Source: Sindora glabra (Eukaryota > Streptophyta > Magnoliopsida > Fabales > Fabaceae). From it: a stretch of 64,000 nucleotides of DNA. Numbering within the stretch: position 1 is the stretch's first letter; each line of letters starts with the position of its first letter. Positions 1-12,789 of this stretch are shown here, piece by piece. The notes beneath the pieces are model-generated. The model saw nothing but the letters and a program-made list of their open reading frames with translations, was not told the origin of the DNA and ran no database searches. The position numbers were made by a program, and so were the translations under genes. The stretch covers positions 3,299,151-3,363,150 of the forward strand of contig CM035235.1 of the NCBI GenBank assembly GCA_020226215.1, in the 5' to 3' direction.

Positions 1-449
1 CCTGACATGAGTCTTTGACATAGGCTTATACTAGCCATATATTGTTAGTATAGGTTTTAATCTTATATAGAAGATATTATTGTTAGTATACTCCATTTTT
101 TTATTTAAAAAAAGCTTATATAGATGATAATGTTGTTAATATAACCTTATTTTACTTTTTAAAATTTTATTTAATTAAATTTTAATAATTATTTTAAATA
201 GTAACTATTATCCAATAAAATTTCAACACTTTATTTTTCTAAATTAATAAAAATTAAAATTTAATTTTATTAATTGTAATAATAAATCAAACAAATGAAA
301 AATATACAAAGTAAAATCCTAAATGATATAACAAATCATCACAACATTAATAAATAACTAAGTGAAGTACTTAGTGAAAAATATATATACAATATAAAAA
401 GTTGTTTAACTAGATAATATTTAGTGGGATCATTGTCACTAGCATCATC

Positions 450-2500
450 TCTATCATCACCTAAACGATGGGGAAGAGATGCAGGTTAGGGCTGTGCATT
501 GTAGGAACAAAATAATTAAGTGAGGCCAGTATAGGATGCAATGGAGGATGAGTCAGTAGTGCAAAAGGTAGAGGTAGATCTATCTTGTGCTAGGAGTGGA
601 TAGCTGATATATTGTGTCCATGTAGCTTTGGTTCTGCTCTTGCTTTTATTATTGATAAAGAATATGCTTCTCTTATGCTTGTATGACCTGTTGACTTAGG
701 CACTGTAGCTTTGCATATCAACAATCAATTTGCATCTTATTGTTATAATGAAAAAAAAATGTTGTAGTCAAACTAGTTATGTTAGGAGTAGCATATGAGC
801 AACCCTTTTTCTGCCTTTGATGAGTGCTGAGCACTTCATCGACAATGAAAGCTTTTCAATTGGCATTGAAGTCATCGAAACCAATGGACAATACATTAGA
901 CTATACAACTTGTTGGTGGCCACTGCATCATCTTGCCTTGATTGAGATAACAAAAATCAAATTGGATGAGTCAATTTTTTTATAAGTTTTCTAATTTTAA
1001 GAAATAAGAATTAAATTATTTACAAAAGCATCGGTGGCAACTAGATGCACTAATTGCCCTATTTGATACGTATGATAGTCCCTAAAACTTTTTGTTATTG
1101 GTTATAGCTTAATTGTATCCTTATTTCTCTTGTGCCAATTTTACTAAAAAATAAGGCACATAATATTAATAAGATGTTGAAGAATTTTGTAAAGTTTGTG
1201 AATATTCACTTAACATATCTTGTCATATTAGTATGATGCAATGAAATTCGATCCATGTGATCATTATACAACTTCTTGGACTTGTTGTCATTATTTCTTT
1301 GGATAACTCCTACAAATTTATAGCAAAAATTTACAATAATAAGAGTGAAATATAATTGCAAATTTAAAATGATGACTTTTTCTTTACTTTATCCTTACAC
1401 TATACTCCTTACTATCAAAGCAAGCACATAACCTTTCCTAATGCTCCATTAGCCTATCCTAAGCAACCATTCACCTAGCACTTTGCATGTTAAGATTATC
1501 CTCATTGGCCGTATGCTCTAAAAATTTTCCTATTGAGCTCCTGCTTTTAATATCAATATTAATTCACTATAGTTCACATGATATGGAGATCATAGTGCTC
1601 AATTTCTCTAATGATATGTCCACAAACTCGAAGTAGGATTGCATAAGAAAACATGTGACAAGCATGCAATTAATGTATCAAATAATTTTAATATCAAATA
1701 TAAAATAATAAGAAAAATATGTTGAATGATACTTACTTTATGGAAGGGCTTGCAATGCTACTTCATAACACATTGATTTCATGAGGGAAATGGTTAGAGT
1801 TTTTATCCCACATATGCCGTGCACTTGTCTCTTTATCAAAGTGGACTGGTAATGGTTTAACATTTTACTTTTGAAATTTCTTGTGAACATTCAATAACCT
1901 ACCCTTGCCATGCTTTTTAGTTAATGACTTTCAAATATAACATAATGAGAGTATTATGGCTTTATAGGAAATAAATGCTGAAATGAATAATATAATATAA
2001 TAAATTTTACTTGACTCACACTGCATAGGAATGTGAGTAGGGCTAAGCGGTGGCTCTCCTCCATTATCTCTTCCATGATAACATGTATCAACATTAGTTA
2101 TGACTATCAAGTAACATGAATAGTGATCATCATTAAAGATAGGTAAATGAAATAGTTATAATAACATAACATAAATAAAATTTCTATAACATAATAATGT
2201 TTGTACCCTTACACATTTATGAGGTCAACCATTAAAAATTCTAATACCTTGATTTAAGTCACTATCATAAAAGTAGTAGGCTTATCCTTGTTGTCATTAG
2301 TTTGACCATCTTTATTATACTCTAAAAGCCCCTTTTCCATTTGAGCATTAATTATTTTGCTTTCTAAAATCTCATTGTTATTTATGCAATTGTCAATATC
2401 TTGTATGACAAAATAAATATTCCTATAAGATAAAATGGTTTGAGGATTATTGTTCTAATTCCTTAAGGTAACTAGTTTCAAGGTCAACTATAAGGGTGAA
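450..2500 (-). pseudogene. Probable second CACTA gene (TNPA/Transposase_24-like), remnant
   Basis: This stretch lies downstream of the TNP2 remnant, where CACTA elements carry a second gene. A minus-strand translation near 1340-1200 gives 'RNNDNKSKKLYNDHMDRIS', resembling the conserved segment of the plant En/Spm Transposase_24 family, and the same region reappears near 63000-63130 in the third CACTA element. Frames are too broken to give exons. The family call is inference; that it is part of the same transposon follows from position and from the repeat in the other element. Confidence 0.4.
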
Positions 2501-2529
2501 GTTAGTAGTGTTATTATCCTATAAATATG

Positions 2530-3792
2530 AAGCCTCTTGAACATTGACATCATCATTAGGAAGATTCTATATATCGCGATGCATTACATTACTCATGACT
2601 CTCCTGTTAGGTTCATTAAGAAGATCATCAATGTAAAAGACTTGTTTTGCTTGAGATGCAAGTATATATGGACCATGCGACTAAGTCCTAATGGATATTT
2701 TTGTCATGCTCTTCTCAATGATAATTTTCTTCTTTTTTGGGGGTGTTATATCATTTAAACTTGAATAGAGTCATACTATAATTATTTAAATAAGTTAAAT
2801 CTATGATGTTTTCTAATACACCATATATGTTATCTTCAATCCTAAAGATTGAAATGCCACTATTCTATGTCTTATGCTTGGAATTCCAAGAGGCAATTAC
2901 AAACTATACTCCTTTTATTACACATACTAAGCACAAAATGATAATGAAACTTGGACTTGAAGCTAACGACACTAACTTGTCTATCATTTCTAGGAAACCA
3001 TTATGGTATAAGTGATATATCTATGAAATTTATTTCCCACAATAGTAAAATCAAAAACAAAAAGGAAAATGGAAAAGATTGTTATGGATGTGAAAATGAA
3101 AGGCAATTACCTTAGAGTAAAACCATAAAGGGAACTTAGTTTTTTGCAGTTGCCACTATTTACTTGCACTTTTTTCAAGTGTTTACTACACAACATAGGT
3201 TATTTAGTAAAATTGAATTATTTGGCAAAAAGAACAAATAGTTTGAGAGAATTCTCTAGATAATTTTAGATTTCACCACAATTATTTAGGATGTACCATA
3301 TAGTAACATCCCAACCTTTTCTATCCGAATGAACAATATTTTTTTTATGGATCAACATTAAGATTTGAACACTAATAATCACCCTTTTACTCTAACATGC
3401 ACTATATCCTAGTTTTGGTCAAGTCAATTGAATTTACTTTTCACCTTTTGTAGATACATGGAACAAAATGTTAATGTTTCATCTACAATATAATCTTGTA
3501 TTATAAAACCCTCTGGTAGAGCATGGTTTTTAACATAGTTCTTTAGCTTCTTAATGTATCTCTAGTATGAATAGATTCACAAAAAATGAATGACCTTCCT
3601 AGCAATGCTTCTTCATGCAAGCGTAACACTAAGTGCATCATTATGTCTTCAGTTTACATAGAATGATAATAATGTCTTCATTAGCTTGCCTAACATCTTG
3701 CATATTTAGAGTTCTAGTGCAAATTTGATTAAAGTAATTACACAACTCAATAATAAAAATGATAGTTCTTTCAGCAAAAATACTCATATATA

Positions 3793-3864
<72 letters not shown>

Positions 3865-5801
3865 CTAATAATCACTACATAATAATGTGATTGGCATGGG
3901 ATTTCAACCCCTTGATTTTGGTATCATGGTCAGTCACATTCTTGCTAAAATTACTAGCAAACCTATTAGGGAACTTGACATTTTTTATGAATTGATAAAA
4001 CTGTTATCGATTATCCTAATTAAGCATGTATGTAGCATGCACTTTCATCAACCCTTTCCTTATATAGATGTTAATCTAGTCTTATATTTGTATTGGGTAA
4101 ATCATGTCTCATATTGTTTGTATCCTTTGATTTGAGCTCAATGTCCAATAGTGTGCCTAAAATATTATTACATATATTCTTCTTAACATGTATCACATCA
4201 ATGTTGGCACCTTAAGTTCATTGTAGGCCAGTAGAGAAGTTTAAAAAATCTACTCTTCTTACTTTAATTAAGTTCATTTACACCCTTTTTTTATTTCATC
4301 CCACCAAAACTGCATGTGTTTTTTTAGGAAATCTTTAACCTAATTTACTTAGTTTATGATCATGTCATTAGTAAACTACCTTGGAAGTTCTCTCATCTCT
4401 TTTTTTCTAATCGAATACTTTTTTCCTTTGCCACATGCGACTCCTCCAAACATAATGATGATGACTAATATAAGTTATATTTTCTCTAATTTTCATTGAT
4501 GGAGTATTTTTATTGCAATTAAGCATACTTTGCACCCTTGTACACTTTAACTTAAAAAGACTACTTTAATGCAAGAAAATTTTTTATAGTCCATAACAAT
4601 ATAACTCATACCTTGAACATTTTATTGGAATTAGCATCTTGAATCTCAATTCTTATCTCCTATAGCTGTTTTAGCTTTTTTATAAGCAGTCTTAAAAAGA
4701 TATCAATATCCTTTCTTGGAAATTATGGACTAAGGATCAATAGAGTTAACATAAAAAAAAGACTTGTTCATACAAAGTCATGATGGCAAGTTATAAGTGG
4801 TTATCACTATTGGCTATATGCTATAAGATAGGCTCATATTATTAAAAGGATTGAATCCATTTACATTTAAACTCAGTCGAACATTTCTTGGTTCCAATAA
4901 GAAATTAGAATGCATTTTATCAAAATTTTGTCAAGTTTCTTCATCGATGCGATCACCCTATTCTTCATTAACCATCTTGTTAGATGCCATATTATATCCT
5001 TTGTAGTGTGCCTTGATCCCCACAATTACTTGAATCGAGGGTCAATGAAAACACTTTATGAGGCAATTTTTTCCTTTAGTGTTCTTATCAATCCAATAGC
5101 TTTCCTTGCAATTAGATAGTTCTCCTTTACAACATGTTTTTTTTTCCAAAAAAGCATACAATCATACTTGTAAATATGAATTGACTCATACCTCAATCCT
5201 ATTTTTTAAGCTATTTCTTTGCATAGTAATGTGATTCAAGCCATTTGTCCTCCTTTGAAAATACTTCCTTCTATAACTTTAGAAAAGAATCAAATGTCTT
5301 ATTAGTTCACTTAAGGAGTGTTTTTAGATGCACAAGCTTCACTAAAAAGTTCAAGCCTGAAAAATTTATGTAGTCAAGATATAGTTTTGTTTCAAGTTAT
5401 GTGAAAAAGGTCATCAAGACTTTTATTATGAAATGTGTCCCTCCTCAATGCATTGTATTCCCATTTCCATCATTTTTAACTATTTCATTAGTGACATAAG
5501 GTCAATGAAATCATGTATAATGTCAACTATCTCATCTACATCATTACAACATGCTTTATGCATAGCTTTAGTAGTTAATGCATCCTTCTTATCATAATGG
5601 ATGAAATTTATTATTTATTAGGTATGCCTCCATGGTTGTCAATTTCTAAAATAACAAATTTATGCACTTCTTACATAGATATCTTATTAACCCCCGTTGA
5701 TTGATAAAGTTTTTGGCTCTCTTAACGAATTTCAATGCATTATTCCAATACTTATTGAATAAGTGATCTAGCAAAGTTATCTAGTTTTTCTTAATAGACA
5801 T
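2530..5801 (-). pseudogene. TNP2-like CACTA transposase, degenerate (with DUF4216-like C-terminus)
   Basis: Conceptual minus-strand translation, moving between frames, follows plant TNP2 transposases from end to end. The order is: near 5801-5650 an N-terminal stretch with 'RAKNFINQRGLI'; near 5400-5150 'KIGLRYESIHIYKYDCMLFW'; near 4900-4740 'EPRNVRLSLNVNGFNPFNNM' and 'NKSFFYVNSIDP'; near 4200-4140 'NIDVIHVKKNICNNILGTLL'; near 3950-3900 'DHDTKIKGLKSHANHI'; near 3570-3450 'KNYVKNHALPEGFI' and 'VDETLTFCSMYLQ'; near 2870-2780 'IYGVLENIIDLTYLNNYSM', which fits DUF4216; near 2690-2560 'ASQAKQVFYIDDLL'. Stops and frameshifts are frequent and a dinucleotide microsatellite at 3786-3864 interrupts the coding stretch. 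Open frames on the plus strand here are shadows. In life the protein would bind element ends and catalyse cut-and-paste transposition; this copy cannot. Confidence 0.85.
3786..3864. repeat. Compound (AT)n-(AG)n microsatellite
   Basis: About 55 bp of almost pure AT dinucleotide followed directly by 12 AG units (3841-3864). It sits inside the TNP2 pseudogene. Confidence 0.97.
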
Positions 5802-8084
5802 GGTATAACTGGCCAACAATGCTAGAAGTTATTATAGATTTCAATCTTTTGTACATGTTTATTATGTACCCTAAATCCATTATATCACCACGAGATATTC
5901 TTATAGTTATTATCTTAACTTATTCAAGATACATTTCTTAAATATAGAAATTTCAATAGCATATCCTCGTAGTTCTCTAAATGTTCAAATTATACACTGA
6001 TATAGTGCACACTTAGAGGAAAATAAAGTGCTAAAAAATTTCTACAATTTGAAATGGTGAGTAGATAAGTTGTGATAATAACTACAAGTCCTATCCAAAC
6101 TATCTAAATTTATAGGACAATTCAAATATTGGTTAGCTTATAAAAGCCAACTAACTCTTGAACAAGTTAAAGGTTACAGTGGAAGTGCATTTCAATCTCA
6201 AATTATTATAATTTAACAATTACAATAATTTTAATTATACATTAAATTCCTTTTTCATACTCATTTATATAGGATAAAGTTTGCCAATAATAGTTTCTCG
6301 GTGCAACTGAATAAATGCTTACATTAGTCTACTCTAATCCAATATCTTATATAACTTGTAATTTATTTGATGTTTATTTTCCATAAATTACACCATTCTT
6401 TACCTACTTTTATTTTTATATAATTTAACAAATTAATAAAATTATTTAAAGTATTATACCATTACTAATAAATTAATTTTTTTATTTACTCTATTTTTTA
6501 GCTATGATATAACTAATTTTGTTAGGATTTTAAATTATTAACTTAAATTATTATATATTTTACCTCATCAAAAATTTTAAATTTTGCTTACTTGAATTAT
6601 CAAATTTTCTGTGCCATCATTATTTGATTACTTTAATTTTCTACATATTCTGATATTTTAATAAAAATATTTAAATCACTTACAGCATTAAATTGTTACA
6701 AATCTTTTTCATCTTTAATATTTCTCTAATATACATTTATTAATAAAATAAACTTTTTAATTATGATAATTTTTTGCATAATGACACAACATATTTTGTT
6801 AGGATTTTAAATTATTAACTTAAATTATTATATATTTCACATCATCAAAAAGTTTACTTTTTATTTTTGTTTTTAATAAATTATTCCAATTTTTTCTCCT
6901 TTATTATTTGGTAAAGCACATTTATTAATGATTTGTTTAATATTTTTAGTTATTTTATTTCTTAAACATTGACAAAACTTATTTTCATAGAAATTTAATT
7001 TATTTACTTAAATTATTATATATTTCATATTATCCTTTAAATTGTTACAAAAGTTTTTCCTAGCCTTGTCTTATATTATACTCACTAGATATTTTAAATA
7101 ATAACATAACAAATTATGCAAAAATATAATTTCACTAACTAACATAACAACACATAAAAAGAAATTCATACTCATACTATATTAATACGAAGTAACAATT
7201 TCATCAAATTACAATAATACACCTTATATTAATTGCTTTGTAAATTGTATATTCAAACAAAACATTAAAAGTTTCTTTGGCTTACTTTAATGGAATTGTA
7301 AACTATAAAAATATGGATATCAACACTTATAAAATCTAATTATTTCATAAAATACAAGTAAGAAAACATACAAGAGAATGAAAATATAGTAAAAACAACA
7401 AAGCAAAATGTAGAAAATTGACCTGGAAGCTTTGAAAGCTTTTTTTCTATCTCTTTGCTCTCTATCTAAACTATGTGCAAATGAGGAAGAAGGCATTGTG
7501 CACTAACTTAAAGACAAAACCTTATACCAATGATGGGAAAACTTGATTGTTGTTATAGAGTTTTTGGTTATCTTTATAGAGTTATTAAAAGGGTATATAT
7601 GTCTTTTAGTATGCCAAAGGTCTATATGACGATAATGTTATCAGTGTAACATTTTAAATTTTTAAAATTGAAAAGCTATACTAATAACTTGTTATCAGTA
7701 TATCTAGATTGATAGGATTCCTATTTGGCTTTAGTAGGCACTTTTTTGAGGAGGCTATACAAATGACAATGTCATTGGTATTGCTTTTTCATTTTTACTT
7801 TAAATTTTTCAAAAAAGTTATATTGATAAGAATATCATTTGTATAGATTTCCTTAGAAAATGCTTGCTAGCTAATGGCAGTCCAATTCTCAAAGGGTTGT
7901 ACAGATGATTTTGTCATTAGTAAAGCCTTTTTAGGATTTTTTTTTAAAACCCCATATCGATGATTAAATTTTTGTCATCGGTATAGGTATCATCAATATA
8001 TAGGCTTATGCTTTAAGTGTTTTAGATGAATATCTTAGATTCAAAAACTAGTAATTCACTTTGTCACCCTTTTAAGGCCTATGC

Positions 8085-10720
8085 TTTAAGTGTGATTTTA
8101 TCAATATAAGGTGCATGGGAGGCATGTACTCAATTAGAGAAATTAGCTCTAGATGGGTTGAAGGCCCAAGTTAAGACAAGTTAAACTAGATAGTTAGATC
8201 TCAATTGCATCGATTGGAGACAGATTAAGTCATTTGGTCTTGGATTAAGCTAGGTAGGTTTAATTTACTTGAAAAATTGGGTTATTATCATTGGACATGA
8301 TTTTAAAACATGAAAGAGAAAATGTTGTGAGTTTCTATAAAGGTTATGTAAGAATAAAATTTTAGAAAGATCTAAATGTAGTGGTCAAGAAATTATAGGA
8401 TAATAGTTAAAAATCTTCATAAACATTATTATGTAATCTTGATGATATAGTGGAAATCTTCTTATTTGTGAAATTTTCACTGAAATTTAGGATTTTTCTA
8501 TATTTAAATGTTCATGTATTTTTGTTATGTTACTCTATGTTTCATTTGCATGATACTTATTTATTTGAGGAATGACATATATTTCCAAAAAAAATTAGGA
8601 ATGGAATTATATAAAATCCTTATTAACTTAATTAAATTCTAATATCATTTGAAACAAGTTCAAGATGGCAAGTTAATCTATGCTTGTTTTAAAATGAGTC
8701 TATAATCTTGTTAATAAGCTTGCTTGCCAACTTTTTTTTAAGCCTAATCTAACCTTCTTTTTTTTGGGGGGGGGGAGGGGGAGGGAACATTTCAATAATC
8801 ATTCTAAACTTTTTCAAAATATAAAAATGTTAAATTTGAAGTTAAAATAAATGGAGTAATTTAACAAGGATTCTATAATCAATTAGAGGTAGCTCTAGAA
8901 TCGTTGCCATATTTTTTGAATTCTCTTAAGAAAATGGAGGTGACTATAAAATGCCTCTAACTTTTATAGTTTTTTTTTAGGAAAAAATAAGAAAAAGCTC
9001 CTCAAAGTCAATATGTTTCACAATAGAATTTAACATGTTTGTGATACTATCTTGAAACTCCTTTTGTTTAGTGTATAAAATAACATATAGAACTCCAGAA
9101 TCATAAAAAATTTATTAGGAAAAAGTTAGCAATATTTCAATTTGCTTGACATAATGGGCATATAAAATGAAATTAAAAGAAAAGTAAATATTTTAGCCAC
9201 ATCATGCAAAATCAAATTATATCAATGTGAAACTAGCTTAAAAGGCATGATACATGGAAATGCAGAATCATTAACTCATTAATTATGATAGATTCATGCC
9301 AACTCCAATAGTGGTAGATAGTTTCTATTAAGCAAAATCTTAACTTAAAAAGATGAATTAACTTAAAACCTTAAAAATTTCATCTCATAATATTATGAGC
9401 CAAAATTTTGTTAATAGCATATTCTAAGCACTTTTTTATAATGTTAATGATTTATTTTGAAAGAGAAAATCCTAGTATTAGGAATATTTTTTAAATTTAA
9501 AATTGATTCATGTATAAAAAAAGTAGTTAAACAATTTGATATTTCTCACACTGAATAAAAGGATGGAAATGAAAACTTATGACCTTTATTTTTTAAAAAA
9601 TAATTCAATAAATATAGTTGTAGTTCTAAATTGCTACAACAACCATTAATTGATTATAAAACTATTGTTAAATGCTTTATTTGTTTTAATCTCAAATCTA
9701 ACATTTTTATGTTTTTGAAAAATTTGATGGGGTTATTTGATATAAGATTATACTTTAAGGGGTTATATATATTTTGCACTTTTTTTTAAAAAAAAAGAAG
9801 CTAATGTAGTTCTAAAGTAAATAGGCTTAATATCTTGAATTTAATTTTTTTATGTAATAAAAAATGTAGAAAATGATATAAAATACCCTTTTTAATTTTT
9901 GGATGAATGCATTTTTCTTTCACAAACTTTAGAAATTTGCAAATAAAATATTTTAACTACAAAAAAATTTGAAATTAACACTCATCAAGTAAATGAGGTG
10001 ACTCTTACAAAATATATTTTTGTCAAAATAAATAAATCCAAATTTTATTGTTATTTTCTATTGATCAGAATGTACTTTTTATTAACTTAACTTTCCTATT
10101 GACTAAAAAAAATGAAAAATTAATTAGGAAAATAGCTTTCATTAAATCCTTTTTCTCTCAAACAAGTTGACAATGCCTAAAATGATCGATTGGTCCATAG
10201 CTGAATTGATTCCAATCTAACCAACTAGCATAATTAATTATTTTCTATTCATGCATAACTATGCATAGTTAGTATCGTAAAATGTTTATAATGCTCCATT
10301 ATCTTAAACATTACATGGGGTTAATTATCAGAACATACACTAACGAAAGAGTTATAATGCTCCACTACCCTAATCATAACTCATGCCTTACCAAGACTAT
10401 AAAAGGTTAATGTATGCTCATTTCAACCTAGATACATTCTCATACTATGATTATGATTCAATTGAATACTAACTTAAGCATCAAAATATGCATAGTTGAT
10501 CACCTTAGTATATACACTTGATTATTTATTTATTTATTTTTGTGTAGGTAGTTTGTTTCACTATACTTTCTCATGAAGTGGACTAGATATTTCAAGAAAT
10601 GTCACAAGTACACTCTAACTAATCAATAGAGAAAATATAATAAAGATACTTACAAACTTATAAATCATGTGTATTTTTATTTAACATTAATGTACATCTA
10701 ATTTTAATAACTATGGATTA
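8085..10720. repeat. SDR-flank block F1 (duplicated non-coding segment)
   Basis: This AT-rich segment has no credible coding frame. Its sequence is repeated, diverged, at about 12790-14475 (F2) and 46250-48380 (F3), each time on the 3' side of an SDR copy. Landmarks shared by all three include a stretch around 'atcttgatgatatagtg' (8435 region; 12925 region; 46630 region) and one around 'catcaagtaaatgaggtga' (9984; 13986; 47704). F1 differs from F2 and F3 in two ways: it carries an extra element at 8767-9785 and lacks the about 445-bp retroposon present in the other two. No function is visible; it marks the duplication unit. Confidence 0.85.
8767..9785. mobile_element. Non-autonomous element with about 100-bp inverted arms (MULE-like)
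   Basis: Arms at about 8806-8900 and 9620-9729 are inverted copies: both contain 'ataaaaatgtta', a purine-rich A/T stretch and 'tataatcaatta' in reverse complement. The right edge reads, on the minus strand, 'agtgcaaaatatatataacc', a sequence style common at plant MULE-type termini. The left edge is an unusual G-run. F2 and F3 lack this segment at the same position, which supports an insertion in F1. I see no transposase and could not fix a target duplication, so the superfamily is uncertain. Confidence 0.55.
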
Positions 10721-10725
10721 GAAAT

Positions 10726-12785
10726 TTATGCTATGAAACCTCCATTAGTAGCAATAATTGGACCAATGATATAAGAAGCAGCAGGAAGGCAAAGAAATGT
10801 AATAAGTGCTAATATCTCTTAAGACTCTCCAATTAGTTAGGGTTTGAGACATAATGTCTTGTGCTAACTTTTATAATCTAGGATATTCCTCTTGCAACTC
10901 TAAGAGTTATATGAGAGCAGTAATGCTCAATAACATTATTTTCCACTATAAAATTGTATTAATTTGCAAAAAAATTGAAACAATAAAAGTATATTTAACA
11001 CTTGAAATAGAAATTAAAAATTAAAAATTAGGTGAAATTAGAGAAATTAGTGGGAATCAATATATGTCATATGTCATTAGGTAATTATCCAATATTGATG
11101 TGAATCCTAGTGCCACTGCATTTACCTGAATATATACTATAATTTGCCCACTCACGTGCCAAGTTCTTGGTCACAAGATCTATAGCACCTGAAAACAATT
11201 TATATAGATGATATTTTTGTATATAAAGTGTCAAATTATTCTAGTTAGGTTAGCAAAAGTTTTTCTCTTGGAGATGTTTTTATTCTATTGTAAGAGTGAA
11301 AAACAAAGATAGTAAAATTTACATTCATCCAAGGTATTACTAATCAAGGACCGTGAATTTTCTTATCACACATACATCTCTATTTATATATCACTTTTCA
11401 CAAGAGAATTAAAAATTTCTTATTTCAAAGGTAAAATACAATGTTCCTTAGTTAATAATTATGAAAAAAAAAATTTAACTCCCTAAGTATTTAACTTATT
11501 TTAAATGCCCACACCACATCTCATAAATTTTTAAAAAATTCCACACATAACTTCCATATAATTTGAGCAAAACTTCGACAACATTTCTTAGGTGTTTTCT
11601 ATAAGGTTCTCCATTCAAATTGCAAAATGTGTATTAACTATTTTATTATAATTGTAATTATAAAATTAAAGTTATTAATAGTTAATAGAACAATTAATAT
11701 ACCTATTGTAGTTTGAAAGGAAAACCTTACAACAATATGTATTATGTAATGTGTATTAACTATTTTATTATAATTACAATATTGTATATTATTGTAATTA
11801 TCAAATTACAGTTGTTAATAATTAATAGAACAATTAATATATTTATTGTAATCTGAAAAAGGAACCTTACAACAAATATCTAAGGAACTTAAGTTTTGCC
11901 TTTATTATTCTACAATGACTTCTTTAGTTCAAAACTTACAAAATCCATCTCTAAAAATATAAAAGATGTTATAATTAAATTCAAATTTAAATTATACACC
12001 AATTATTTTTCATCTATATTGATTTAATAAAAAATTCATTTTAATAATAAATTATTATAAAATCCAATATTATTTTATTTAAACCTCATGATCTTTTTTT
12101 TACACTATTTTACTAACAATTAAAGAGTTCAATTTAATATTAAGTATAGTATTATTTATAATCTCAAAAAGAAATTTTATGTAAATTTTAAAATTAATAG
12201 AAGGATTTATGTAATTTAGATAAACTTTAAGGATGACAAAGGAAAAGAAAACATAACTTTAGATGCTGCATAGATAGAAGCAAAACCAAATCTTTCGAAC
12301 TAAGCTTTAAAGTCACAGGAGGCCTATAGTCTGCGATTGCCTTGCATAAATACCTCCCACCATTGCTAATCTATGTGAAAGAAAAATTAAGCTTTAAAGC
12401 CACAGGAGGCTTATACTAGAATAAACTGTAGGAGCTTTTATATTGACACATGATGAAAGCATATTAGATTAATTTTTCTTCAAGTTGGATCAAATTAGAG
12501 ATATATATTTAATTTAATTTAGTGTTCTTTATGAGATTATGAATTCTTAGGTTTTAAAGAAGTGAATATAATACATGATCATATAGTTATAAATTGTTAA
12601 GATGGTGAAAATTTTTTTACATGTTCAACATCAAATATAAAGATATTGACGGAAGACATTTTCTTTTTTCTTTTAAGAGAAAATTATTTTTTTTCTATTA
12701 TTATGATTTTAACTATCAATTTCTTAATAATAAAATATAAAGATAATGTTTCACTCCATCATTTATATAAAAGCAAATGAAAATT
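10726..12785 (-). pseudogene. psi-SDR1: truncated tropinone-reductase-like copy
   Basis: Minus-strand remnants of SDR exons 5, 4 and 3 in the right order. Exon 5 (about 10893-10726) still reads 'FLCLPAASYI' near its end but has in-frame stops and a frameshift. Exon 4 (about 11189-11075) has lost its GT donor (AC where the intact gene has GT). Exon 3 (about 12360-12262) keeps only its two ends; the middle, including the catalytic serine segment, is replaced by intron-like sequence. The intron 2 sequence then runs to about 12785 and stops abruptly at flank block F2, so exons 1 and 2 are absent. This looks like an unequal-crossover product joined to the next repeat unit. It cannot make an enzyme. 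Confidence 0.85.
11603..11875. mobile_element. MITE-like insertion with internal 123-bp duplication
   Basis: The edges form an imperfect inverted repeat ('aaggttctccattcaaattg' at 11604 and, on the minus strand near 11873, 'aaggttcctttttcagatta'). The inside is a near tandem duplication: 'atgtgtattaactatttta' starts near 11626 and again near 11749. It lies in the equivalent of SDR intron 3 and I do not see it in the other two copies. The target duplication is not clear. Confidence 0.45.
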
Positions 12786-12789
12786 TCAT

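Larger units (their letters stand above)
1..8040 (-). mobile_element. CACTA (En/Spm-like) DNA transposon, decayed, left end outside window
   Basis: The core encodes a decayed TNP2-type transposase on the minus strand, so the transposon's own 5' side lies near 8000 and its 3' side before base 1. Both edges carry short repeated motifs typical of CACTA subterminal regions: at 1-150 variants of 'tgttagtata' and 'gataatgttgttaatat', and at 7600-8000 variants such as 'gataatgttatcagtgta', 'gacaatgtcattggtat' and 'tttttgtcatcggtatag'. The right terminus (expected CTTGTAGTG on the plus strand) is not recognisable, so 8040 is approximate. Parts of 450-1500 resemble 62200-63400 of the CACTA element at the other end of the window. 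No intact ORF remains and it is presumably non-autonomous. Confidence 0.8.

Noticed and set aside
2537..5119. Plus-strand frames at 2537, 2803, 3887 and 4910
   Set aside because: They lie over the minus-strand TNP2 remnant, whose translation matches the family. The plus-strand products match nothing.
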